Shown here: piece after piece, positions 54,372 through 64,000 of the stretch
How the letters are laid out: every line of letters starts with the position of its first letter
Position numbering within the stretch: the first letter of the stretch is position 1
Assembly (NCBI GenBank): GCA_015143295.1
Contig: CM026557.1
Location: 36,589,965-36,653,964, forward strand
Reading direction: 5' to 3'
Origin: Tetracentron sinense
Lineage: Eukaryota > Streptophyta > Magnoliopsida > Trochodendrales > Trochodendraceae
Length of the DNA stretch: 64,000 bases
The notes under the pieces: model-generated
Databases searched by the model: none
The model's input: the letters and a program-made list of their open reading frames with translations, nothing else
What the model was told of the DNA's origin: nothing
Program-made: the position numbers and the translations under genes

Positions 54372-56899
54372 TATTTTTTTCATAATAAAATTACCTCTAC
54401 TTATTTAATTCATCAAGCCAACATGCTTATTATATCATTTCTAATTAAGGAATAGCACGATTGAATGGTAGAACATGAACTACATCTAATCATCTAATAA
54501 CATGTTTTTCATCTAAATTCAAACTAAAATTGATAACAAGATATATGGTACCAAGTATTTACTCATTTTCATCAACACATGCTTTTGAATCTCATTCCTA
54601 ATCAAAGAATCATAGTAAATTAAAGTTGAAAGGTAAAGTATCATCTACTTAGATCATCTAACCTCATGCTTTTCATCTAATTTCTATCCAAAGAATTCTA
54701 ACAAATCCATCTAGTAGAGTGTATCGACCTCACAAGACTGAATCCCTACATCCTAGAGCTTGAGAAAGGTTGAAGAAGGCTTGAGAAGATCAATCCAAGC
54801 TTGTTCTTGCTTCTACCAAGGATTTTCGTTAGTGAAAAATCCGGTGAACCTCAAATCTAATGTTTGAGTTGAGAACTTACAAACCCAAGGGGTGGCTAGG
54901 TCTCCCTACAAGTCTATCTACTCTTTTTAAGATTATGCAATCAAATTATTAATTAAGAGATGATGAACATAAAGTGAAGAATAAGGGAAACAAGCAAAAC
55001 ACAACACAAGTAATTTTTTTATGTGGAAACCCTTCCGGGAAAAACCACGGGACCTAGTCCAGCAAAGCAAATCCACTAAAACAAAGTATCAGACACTTAC
55101 AGACTCGATCCTCACCCAAACATGACTCGACTTCCTCGATCCACGGCTAGTCCTCCATACCTCAATAAGTAATCATGATCTCGCAAGACTCGTAATCTAC
55201 CGCACTAGCCTGTTCTTCTTTTGTGTCTTCGCCACAACCACGATCTCCACGATCGATCTCTATCAACGACAGCTTCGGATTCCACCGATCAAATATCACA
55301 TCCATGATCCTCCTTGGATCAATCTCCTTCGCAAAGGCTCCGGAACACTCTGGCCAATTGTTCTTAACATAAGGGGTTGATGGTTGTTTATCAAACAATC
55401 CCTAGTTAGATTCTAAACAATAGGAATACCCAAGCAAGCAAGAATGAAACAATTAATGGCTTGCAATCTCTAGGGTGGAAGAGGAGAGGAGAATGGGTTT
55501 GAGGAACCCTAATAATCCTTTTGAAACTCTCTCTTAATTCTCTAATCTTCTTAACAACCTCAGAACGAACTAAGTGATCCTCATAGAAATAGCCAAGGTA
55601 GTAGCACTTACCATAACAGAGTTTAGATGATTTTAGAAGCCAAAAATACAAGGTCTTGGAATTGGATGAAATCGGTTAAAAATGGGGGGCCAGACAAGCT
55701 ATTGTTTCTGAGTATATATTGCCCGTTCGAACGGCCAGGCTGGACGTTCGAACGGCCTGTGCAAATTTCGAATATTTTGCACTGCCACCCCAGATTCAAC
55801 ATCCAATACCTTATAAAGACCATCCAAAGGCTATTAGGATTACATGGTCAATTTCTAATCACCTAGGGTATATGCTTAAGGTGTTCTAAGTCAATTCCAC
55901 CTATGGTAACCACTAAGTATCTAGGTCACTTACCATCCTAAGAGTATGAGCAAAGCTTGAAACTTGAATGTACTTCTCTTGAGTCTTTGGAGCTTCATCT
56001 TCACCAATCTTCATCAACTTGAGGAACAACGACACTAAACTTACATTGACACCATTTTGACATCGGAATTAAGCCAATAAAAAATATGACCTTACAGTTA
56101 CAAAACCTAAGTTTTTCTCCCTTTCTTTGCCAAATTGGGTAGAAAGAGTTAGAATACTCTAAAACCACGAAATAGGTTTTGTATTTATAGTCCTAGGATT
56201 AAAAACCTAAAAATTTGGACTTAACTCATTTTTTTTTTAAATCTGTCTGTGCGACTTCGTTCAAACGAAAATTATGCCTTTCGAACGGAAATGGATGTTG
56301 AATTTTCACTCAATTGAGATTTTATGGATTCGTTCGAACGATTCCATATTCATTTGAATGAATGATCCTGTTTTCTTCTATTTCTTCTACAACACACAGC
56401 ACACAGCAACAACACACCAGTCAACAACTCACTTACTTTTCTTTAAAACATTTAAGTAAATGATTTCATTTACTTTAAGTTTTAAATTAAAATAAGGAAG
56501 TACCCCCTATTTTGATTCAATAAAAATACTTAGAAAATCAAATTCCTAGTAAATCAAAATCTCATTTCCAGTTTTAGGCTAAAAATGATAAATCATGTCT
56601 GTCATAAAATTTTCAATATTCAATTAAACCACTCTAAACGTAATAATAAAATCTCATAAAATCACATATGTTTATTTAACCTATAGACATCCATTTCTGG
56701 GAAAAATCATCTCAAAATTCGATAATTTATATTTTTGCTAAAACCACACCCTTCTTATAATTTCTAAAATTCCTGTACTTAGTCATTTTTAATTTAACTT
56801 AAGATCATTAAGTGACAAGACATTAAATGTATGACATGAATATCAAGATTATCATTCAATATGCACAAACATTAAGAAATAAAGTTTTGGGTATCTACA
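54371..56899 (-). repeat. Family A 3' LTR, inner part, interrupted by a solo LTR
   Basis: On the minus strand it starts TGTAGATACCC right after a polypurine tract. It aligns with 60390-61421 of the second family A LTR once the 54833-56096 insertion is removed. The segment equivalent to 59223-60390 is missing. TATA is CTATAAATAC (56181-56190, minus), with TTCGTTCGAACG-type boxes 67-175 bp upstream. Confidence 0.7.
54833..56096 (-). repeat. copia solo LTR (1264 bp) inserted in the family A LTR
   Basis: Ends are TGAAAAATCC and ACCTTACA, flanked by GTTAG (54828) and GTTAC (56097), a 5-bp duplication with one mismatch. The empty site is seen in the sister LTR near 60860. On the minus strand it carries GGACTAGGTCCCGTGGTTTT, a motif shared with the copia LTR piece at 63.5 kb. 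TATA (CAATATATACTC, minus, 55710) has CCGTTCGAACGG and CGTTCGAACG boxes directly upstream (55723-55754). Confidence 0.75.
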
Positions 56900-56915
56900 T
56901 CCACCTCCCCTCACA
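56900..56915 (-). promoter_or_regulatory. Polypurine tract of family A
   Basis: TGTGAGGGGAGGTGGA on the minus strand abuts the LTR start TGTAGATACCC. Confidence 0.65.
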
Positions 56916-58760
56916 GAAATTTCATCCCCGAAATTAGGCCGATACGTGAAAACGCTACTCAACAGTTGGAAATACTTTTCTTACAGAAAGATGTTGTCAA
57001 CGTAAGAGAACCAACGGGAATGGTCTTGGTGTGCAAGACTTGATTTCCAACTTGGATGACAACAAGCTTGATATACTTGGTCACTGACAACTGACTTGAC
57101 GATTGGAGTAGAGATGGATAACCCGCAATCTAACAGGCTCAACTCTGAAGGGAAATTATCGAAACTATGTGCGACAAAAGAATGAGTTGATCCTGTGTCG
57201 ATTAATCCACGGGGTAGGCCGTAGCTATCAGTAAGGATGCTAGAGTGTTATAACTAACTAACTTCAATCAAGTGCAAGAAAATCCATATATTATAAGTAG
57301 CATGTTTATACAGACGTGGTGACACATACCGCATATCATCATAAAACATTACTTAAGTAGCTACTATTTAAGCATACCTTGCACTACATCATCAGATGTA
57401 TGTGTATCCCGCTCTGACATGGCGAAGACTCTGCTGTGGTTCGCTTGGCGAGACGATTGTGTGGGCTGTTGGGGTCTAGAGGCAGTGGGCCCCTACTGAG
57501 TGGCCTGACTAACTAGGGGTTTGTTCCCCTGAAGTTGGGTAATCTCTAATCTGGTGTCCTTAGTCACCGCAATGGAAACATGCACCCGTGCATGCTCGAC
57601 GATCCCCGACTCCATGTTTCCTTCCACAATAGCTACAAAAATCAAGCCGTGATACAGAAGATGTAGGCTGCATGACTCGGGTAGCCTCAGTCATAGTAGT
57701 GGGGTGAGGAGCTTGTGGTGCAAGAGGAGGCATCTGTGCCTGTGTAGGCCTGGAGGTAGGGTACGGGGCTGTCCTGGCCTGGCCTCTTCTCAGGTGGTGC
57801 TGAGCCACTAGACTGACCTCTAATCATGCCTCTCCCAAGGCCATTGTCTCTCCCCTTGAAGACCTCCTTGAAATTCCACTCAACGATCTTTTCATTGCCC
57901 ATAATCTCTCTCCAGGTCTCCACTTGGAGTATGGAAATCCGATCCCGTATGAAAGCCTTCAACCCTATCTCAAACTTCCTAACCTGCAAGTTCTTCGATG
58001 CAATCAGATGAGGTGCAAAGCTTGAAAACTCAACAAACTAGGCCTTATACTCAGCCACACTCATCTCTCCCTGCTTTAAAGACATAAACTCCATCTCCTT
58101 TTACTCCTTGAAAAATCTAGGGAAGTATTGCCCGTAAAAGATGTCCAAGAACTCTCCCCATATCCATGGCTCTCCTGGCTTGGCGGCATCCCTCTGTCTC
58201 AATGTCGATCTCCACCAATGTTCAGCTTCACCTTCTCTTATGAGGGAAGTCCAGTCCACTTGCTGCTCATCAATGTAGCAAAGCTCCCAAAAGATCTTCT
58301 CCAACTGCATAATCCATGCCTTGGCAACCATGGGGTCTATAGCCCCATAGAAGGTGGGTGGATGGAGTTGGTAGAATGCCTCAAGTCCCGAAGTGGGGTG
58401 TGCAAGTGGAGGCATAGGTGTAGGAGTAGCAGCAAGCTACCTGGCTGGTTGCAAGAATGGCCATGATGTCGACCATAGTCTCCAAAAGCTGAGAGAAGTC
58501 GAACTATTCGTTGCCCAATGGAGTTTTCCCTCTATTTCCTCTAGTCTGGTATCCTCGACACCTTGTACCGCGTCTCATAATCCAATCCTGAGAACAACAA
58601 TAATCCATGAGTCTAACTTGGAAACCAAGTTCAAACCAATAATTCACTAATCATAACGTACTTATAACGCAGATAGTAATATTCTATGGTATACACATAG
58701 TAATATAAGCATACGATTTAGATTCCTAGCGAAGCTAAGACACAAGTTTGGTTGAAGCCT
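56916..58760 (-). pseudogene. Family A gag-protease with pol deleted
   Basis: On the minus strand the retrotransposon gag domain (58415-57690) shows LEAFYQLHPPTFYGAIDPMV, VDWTSLIREGEAEHWW and FLDIFYGQYFP, then MSLKQGEMSVAEY. A zinc knuckle FCSYCGRKHGVGDRRACTGA plus CFHCGD follows at about 57650-57560. Next is an aspartic protease with LIDTGSTHSFV (about 57210) and LLDCGLSISTPIVKSVV. Then, at about 57040, CVIQVGNQVLHTKTIP appears to join the protease strand VIQVG to a pol C-terminal NKTIP-like end. The RT, RNase H and integrase (over 3 kb) are missing, and the polypurine tract follows within 150 bp. Stops break the gag at several points. Confidence 0.8.
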
Positions 58761-58836
58761 AAACTAGTTTATGACTAAGACTAAGTGATTAATCTATACT
58801 TAGAATACGACTCCCTACACGGACCTAATGCCTTTT

Positions 58837-58848
58837 ATCTGATAACAA
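58837..58848 (-). promoter_or_regulatory. Primer binding site of the first family A unit
   Basis: TTGTTATCAGAT on the minus strand lies just inside the LTR end at 58852. It is a drifted form of the Met-tRNA site that is better kept at 62623-62640. Confidence 0.55.
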
Positions 58849-58851
58849 CTT

Positions 58852-61421
58852 TGTCGCGAACCAAAATTCTCCTTAGAAGTTATGGGACTTTGGCTCGTGA
58901 CTTATACTTCAAACCATCCTAGAAGAGCATCTAAAACAATGCTAAAATTGGAAACTAATAATTTCTTTATACATGATTGTATTCCAAGAACATAAACAAG
59001 ACTGAATGTAATAAGTGGACATGCCCACTTAACAAAAGTAAAGAGTGAACACCTTCACTCAACAAAGTACATATATACAATCTCTACCTCTCGTCTCTCA
59101 ATAATAAACCTCGTAAGGCCGCCTGTCAAGACCCCTATCCTCTACCAAATGATCACCTGCAGGATCCTCCTCAACATACTCCTCTTTGATCCATGGTCCT
59201 GGAGCACATGTATCGAATGAACCTACCGAAGATAACAATTCGGCTGAGCATGGAATACTTAGCTTATACAAACCACTAGATGGAGATGTTATAAACATTA
59301 ATAATAACATGCTTACTGGTCAAGTAAAATAAAGCAGTTCAAGATAGACAATTATACTTTAATCAGAGTGCAAAAACTATACTTCTTTGCAAGGATAACA
59401 AGTGCATACTTTTTAAATATCAAACTTTACGTCCATACTTTTCAAAATCATATTCTTCTCAAGCTCTACTTTAGAACTATACTTTTCAGCATCATATACT
59501 TCTCGAGCTTCACTTTTAAACCATACTTTTCAAAATCATATACCTTGTGCCCCATTTCCTTTCTTTCTTTACAAGAACCATATATCACATATACTTTACT
59601 AGTACCATATATCACATATCCTTTACTAGTACCCGAACTATGGAATGGACGGACATACTAGCATCATCACACATGCTTTACTAGAACCCGAACTATGATA
59701 TGGATGGACATACTAGCATCATCACACATACTTTACTAGTACCCAAACTATGAAATGGATGGACATACTAGCATCGTCACACATACATTACTAGTACCCG
59801 AACTATGAAATGGACGGACATAGCATCATCACACATGCTTTACTAGTACCCAAATTATGAAATGGACGGAAAATCTAGCATTCCCCCAATACCATCACCT
59901 TTTTCTTTGTTCATCTTCTTTACCTTACCTTTCTGAATACCCATACAAATAAGGAAACCCGATCGTGCAATACAAGTGCTCATATTTCATTTATGAGTAA
60001 CATGATAGACAATTGAAAACCCTCAATTAATCATGACCGTACTTTGCACCCTTCACAATTTCATAGCATGTATATACATGGGTCTAGTACTTAATTTTCA
60101 TCCATTTAACATGCTTTGATCAATTTCATTTCAATATTCAATGGCATGCTAACACATGGTTGAATACCTAATTCTTATCAATTTTCTCATATACTTTACA
60201 TTATGATCCATACCTCATTTTACTTTATTAATTTAGGAGATCAATATTAGGTCCATTAGTAGAGTCTAATTTCATTACATCATCACAATTATGCTCTTCG
60301 AAAATTCATAATTTAGGAATTGTGACAAGACTTATCAAGTAAACTATTTTTCTCAAATCGTCAAACAATATACTTTTAAATACTTATTCGTAGTATTTAT
60401 TTCATAATAAAATTACCTAGTATAGAGAATACTTATTTAATTCATCAAGCCAACATGCTTATTATATCATTTCTAATTAAGAAATTATAGCAGGATTGAA
60501 TGGTAGAGCATAAACTACATCTAATCATCTAATAACATGTTTTTCATCTAAATTCAAACTAAAATTGATAACAAGATATATAGTAGCGAGTATTTACCCA
60601 TTTTCATCAACACATGCTTTTGAATCTCATTTCTAATCAAATAATCATAGTAAAGTTGAAAGGTAATGTATCATTTACTTAGATCATCTAACCTCATGAT
60701 TTTCATCTAATTTCTAACCAAAGAATTATAACAAGTCCATCTAGTAGAGTGTATCGACCTGACAAGATTGAATCCCTGCAGCCTAGAGCTTAAGAAAGGT
60801 TGAAGATTGGCTTGAGAAGGTCAATCCAAGCTTGTTCTTGCTTCTACCAAGGATTTTTCTTAGAAAACCTAGGTTTTCCTCCTTTTTTTTGCCAAATTGG
60901 GTAGAAAGAGTTAGAATACTCTAAACCCACGAAATTGGGTAGAAAGAGTTAGAATACTCTAAACCCATGAAATAGGCTTTGTATTTATAGTCCTAGGGTT
61001 AAAAGCCCTAAAAATCCGGACTTAACCCATTTTTTTTAAAATTTGTTTGCGCGACTTCGTTCGAACGAAAATATTTTCGTTCGAACAAATGTTTTCGTTC
61101 GAACGAAAACTATGCCCTTTGAACGGAAATGGATGCCGAATTTTCACCCAATTGAGATTTTTTGGATTCGTTCGAACGAATGGCCCTATTTTCTTCTGTT
61201 TCTTCTACAACGCACAATACATAGCAACAACACTCTTTTCTCTTCAGCACTAATCAACAACACACTTATTTTTCTTTAAAATATTTAAGTAAATATTTTT
61301 TACTTTTAAAAACATTTACTTTAAGTTTTAAATTAAAATAAGGAAGTACCCCCCATTTAGATTCAATAAAAATACTTAGAAAATCAAATTCCTAGTAAAT
61401 CAAAATCTCATTTTCCAGTTT
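58852..61421 (-). repeat. Family A LTR, middle copy (U3 start truncated)
   Basis: It ends TGTCGCGAACC on the plus strand at the PBS side. It aligns with 54371-56577 (minus the solo LTR) and with 47488-47855. About 325 bp at the U3 start are absent, where gag sequence is joined at 61421. TATA is at 60981-60990; six TTCGTTCGAACGAA-type boxes lie at 61056-61180. A roughly 59-bp tandem repeat lies at 59633-59880. Confidence 0.75.
59575..59880. repeat. Tandem repeat in the family A LTR (about 59-bp unit)
   Basis: TACTAGTACCCGAACTATG followed by AATGGACGGACATACTAGCA and TCATCACACATGCTT repeats four times with minor changes. It is preceded by two ACCATATATCACATATMCTTT units, a module repeated three times at 63340-63425. 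Confidence 0.85.
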
Positions 61422-62400
61422 CAGCCACAGAAATCAAGCCCTTATATAGAAGATGCAGCTGCATGACTCGGGTAACCTGAGCCGTAGTAGTGGGGTGAGG
61501 AGCCTGTGGTGCAAGAGGAGGCTTCTGTGCCTGTGTCAGCCTAGAGGTAGGGTACGGGACTATCCTAGCCCTCTTCTCAAGTGGTGTTGAGCCACTAGAC
61601 TGACCTCTAATTATGCCTCTCCCAAGGCCATTGTCTTTCCTCTTGAAGAACTCATCGGAATTCCTCTCGGTGATCTTCGCATTGCCCACAACCTCTCTCC
61701 AGGTCTCCACTTGGAGGATGAAAATCCAAACCCGTATGGAAGCCTTCAACCCTCTATCAAACTTCCTAACCTGTATGTTCTCCAATGCAATTAGATGAGG
61801 TGCAAACCTTGACAACTCGACAAATTGGGCCTCATACTCGGCCACACTCATCCCTCCTTGCTCTAAAGACATAAACTTCATCTCCTTCTGCTCCTTGACA
61901 AAGCTAGGGAAGTACTACCCGTTGAAGACATCCAATAACTCTCCCCGTGTCCATGGCCCACCTTCCTTAGCGGCATCCCTCTGTCTCAATGCCGATCTCT
62001 ACCAATGCTTGTCTTCACCTTTCATTACAAAGGAAGCCCAATCCACTTACTGCTCATCAGTGCAGCGAAGCACCCAGAAGATCTTCTCCAACTGCATAAT
62101 CCATGCCCCAACAATCATAGGGTCTATAGGCCCATAGAAGGTGGGCGGATGGAGTCTCCGGAATGCCTTAAGTCCCGAAGTGGGGTATGCAGGTGGAGAT
62201 ATAGGTGTAGGAGTAGCAGCAGGCTACTTGGCTGCAAGAATGGCCATGGTGTCGACCATAGTTTCCAAAAGTTGAGAGAAGTCAGACTATTCATTGCCCA
62301 ATGAAGTTTCCCTCCTCCATTTCCTCTAGTTTGGTATCCTCAACCCCTTATACTGCATCTCATGATTAAATCCTGAGAACAATAGTAATCTATGAGTCTA
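61422..62400 (-). pseudogene. Second family A gag pseudogene, truncated at the zinc knuckle
   Basis: It is highly similar to the gag at 57.6-58.4 kb. On the minus strand the frame 61881-61408 reads MSLEQGGMSVAEYEAQFVEL and SRFAPHLIALENIQVRKF, then VETWREVVGNAKITERN. The upstream gag half (62300-61900) is broken by stops. It ends abruptly within the sequence just before the first zinc ligands, where LTR sequence begins. Protease is absent. It has the same upstream order (PBS, leader, gag) as the first copy. Confidence 0.75.
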
Positions 62401-62622
62401 ACTAGGAAACCAAGTTCAAAACAATAATTCACTAATCATAATGTACTTATAACGCATATAGTAATACACTAAGGTATTCACATAGTAATATAAGCATATG
62501 ATTTAGATTCCTAGCGAAGCTAAGACACAAGTCCGGTTGAAGGCTCAACCGGTTTAAGATTAAGACTAAGACTAAGTGATTAGTCTATACTTGGAATATT
62601 ACTCCCTACACGGACCTAATTT

Positions 62623-62640
62623 CTTTGCTCTGATATCAAC
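62623..62640 (-). promoter_or_regulatory. Primer binding site of the second family A unit
   Basis: GTTGATATCAGAGCAAAG on the minus strand is close to the TGGTATCAGAGC complement of initiator Met-tRNA. Confidence 0.7.
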
Positions 62641-63429
62641 TCACCCAAAATCCCCTAAGAATTTATGAGACTTTGGCTCGTGACTTATACTTCAAACCAT
62701 CCTAGAAGAGCATCTAAAACAATGCTAAAATCGGAAGCTAAAAATATCTTTATACATGACTATATTCCAAGAACATAAACAAAAGTAAGTGTAATAAGTG
62801 GACATGCCCACTTAACAAAAGTAAATATTGAACACCTTCACTCAATAAAATGCATATATACAGTCTCTCCTTCTCCTCTCTCAATAATAAGCCTTGTAAG
62901 GCCACTTGTCAAGACCCCTATCCTCTAGCGAATGATCACCCGCTGGATTCTCCTCAACATACTCCTCCTCAACCCATGGTCTTGGAGCACATGTATCGAA
63001 TGAACCTACTGAAGATAACAGTTCGGCTGAGCATGGATTACTCAACATATACAAACCACTAGATAGAGATGTTATAAACATTAATAATAACATGCTTACT
63101 GGTCAAGTAAAATAAAGCAGTTCAAGGCGAACAATCATACTTTAATTAGAGTGTGAAAACTATACTTCTTTGCAAGGCTAACAAGTGCATACTTTTTAAA
63201 GATCAGACTTTAAGTCCATACTTTTGAAAATCGTCTACTTTAATAAAACTATACTTTTCAGCATCATATACTTCTCAAGCTTCACTTTTAAACCATACTT
63301 TTCAAAATCATATACCCCTTTTCTTTTCTTTCTTTACAAGAACCATATATCACATATACTTTACTAGTACCATATACCACATATACTTTACTAGTACCAT
63401 ATATCACATATCCTTTACTAGTACCATAT
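62641..63429 (-). repeat. Family A 5' LTR, outermost copy, truncated
   Basis: It aligns with 58861-59635. The terminal TGTCGCG has been lost. It is cut at 63429 within the ACCATATATCACATAT repeats by a copia LTR piece. Confidence 0.7.
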
Positions 63430-63710
63430 TCGTGGACTTCAAGGCAGAGAATCTGTACTGTAGAACATTGTGTCGTGTCCGGTTGGGTAAGATTCGAGTC
63501 TTGTACTTGATGACTATTCTCATAGTAGATTTTGTGCTAGACTAGGTCTCATGGTTTTTCCCGGATGGGTTTCCACATAAAAATCTCATGTATTCCATCT
63601 GTGATTGTTTATCTATTTTTGCTAAATCATCTTCCAAAATTAAAATTGGTAGAAATCGTTAGATAGACCTATTCACCCCCCTTTAGGTCTAAGGGATCAT
63701 TGAACAAGAA
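63430..63710 (+). repeat. copia LTR fragment (R-U5 side)
   Basis: AGACTAGGTCTCATGGTTTT, then TTCCCGGATGGGTTTCCACA and a late CCTATTCACCCCCCTTTAGG are hallmarks of plant copia LTR ends. The first two match the solo LTR at 54833-56096 in reverse. Confidence 0.6.
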
Positions 63711-63870
63711 TATTTCATAAGAGAATATCATATATAAGTAATCACCATATTTGTTCATCAATAATAATCTTTTTCGTAACTTTCTTATAGAGACATTACA
63801 TTTTCATATACAATCATTGTATAGGCAGAATAAATTAATAAGCCCTATACAACATATTTATTACAAGTTA

Positions 63871-63990
63871 GGATGGGTAACAACGCATGTTGTTGCTCGT
63901 TTGTGCGTTATAAGATGTGGGGTCCACCCTTGTTGAATGTGGGGCCCATCCTTATAAGGCACAAATGGGTAACAATGCAACAACCCATCC
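63871..63990. mobile_element. Fold-back MITE (120 bp)
   Basis: GGATGGGTAACAACGCATG at the left faces GGTAACAATGCAACAACCCATCC at the right. Inner arms TTTGTGCGTTATAAG and CTTATAAGGCACAAA, then GTGGGGTCC and GGGCCCAT, continue the pairing, so almost the whole element folds. Target duplication not identified. Confidence 0.65.
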
Positions 63991-64000
63991 GAAATCATGT

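Overview
This is plant nuclear DNA from a repeat-dense, gene-poor, AT-rich part of an angiosperm genome. The evidence is Ty1/copia and Ty3/gypsy polyprotein remains of plant lineages, CACTA, hAT and Helitron elements, L1-type LINE tails, tRNA-derived SINE-like copies and telomere-like TTTAGGG variants. I see no rRNA, tRNA, CRISPR or bacterial-type genes. The species cannot be named. Only one short host-type gene looks intact: an 84-residue hydrophilic protein on the minus strand at 6.0-6.3 kb, with a TATA box and ABA-type promoter motifs.

Layout. 1-2.7 kb: 5' end of a minus-strand copia element (gag, primer binding site, long LTR). 2.7-6.0 kb: a 287-bp Helitron, a 314-bp tandem duplication and AT microsatellites. 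6.0-6.5 kb: the host-like gene. 8.2-9.9 and 21.5-23.3 kb: two inverted solo LTRs of one family. 11.3-14.5 kb: minisatellites, an LTR-like block, a SINE-like block and a LINE tail. 16.5-20.9 kb: MITE-like blocks, two head-to-tail Helitrons carrying an internal inverted repeat, and fold-back elements. 23.5-26.6 kb: CACTA DNA with a ruined TNP2-type transposase. 27.3-27.9 kb: an L1 RNase H and 3' tail. 28.9-30.3 kb: a CACTA element with matching ends that carries one exact exon of the nuclear import gene NTF2 (a Pack-CACTA). 30.5 kb: a T24-G30 homopolymer. 31.1-32.5 kb: two SINE copies with target duplications and a hAT-like MITE.

The right half is a nest of LTR retrotransposons. A chromovirus 3' end (33.4-34.7 kb) adjoins a Tat/Ogre-lineage gypsy element (34.7-45.1 kb). 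That element has lost gag and protease but keeps RT, both RNases H, integrase and a tandem-repeat-rich 3' region. A plus-strand copia gag-protease-integrase fragment (45.3-47.5 kb) is cut by a Tekay-like gypsy family (A). Family A survives as an LTR-gag-LTR-gag-LTR array with its reverse transcriptase and integrase deleted. A second Tekay-like element (B; 47.9-54.4 kb, LTR plus pol) sits inside the 3' LTR of A, and a copia solo LTR (54.8-56.1 kb) sits further along the same LTR. The window closes with a copia LTR piece and a fold-back MITE.

How it fits together: almost all 'genes' are dead transposon open frames broken by stops and frameshifts. The cross-cutting signal is a set of TCGA-centred palindromic boxes placed just upstream of the TATA box in the U3 of several unrelated LTRs. 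Boundaries rest on termini, target-site duplications and copy-to-copy comparison read by eye; no database search was possible.
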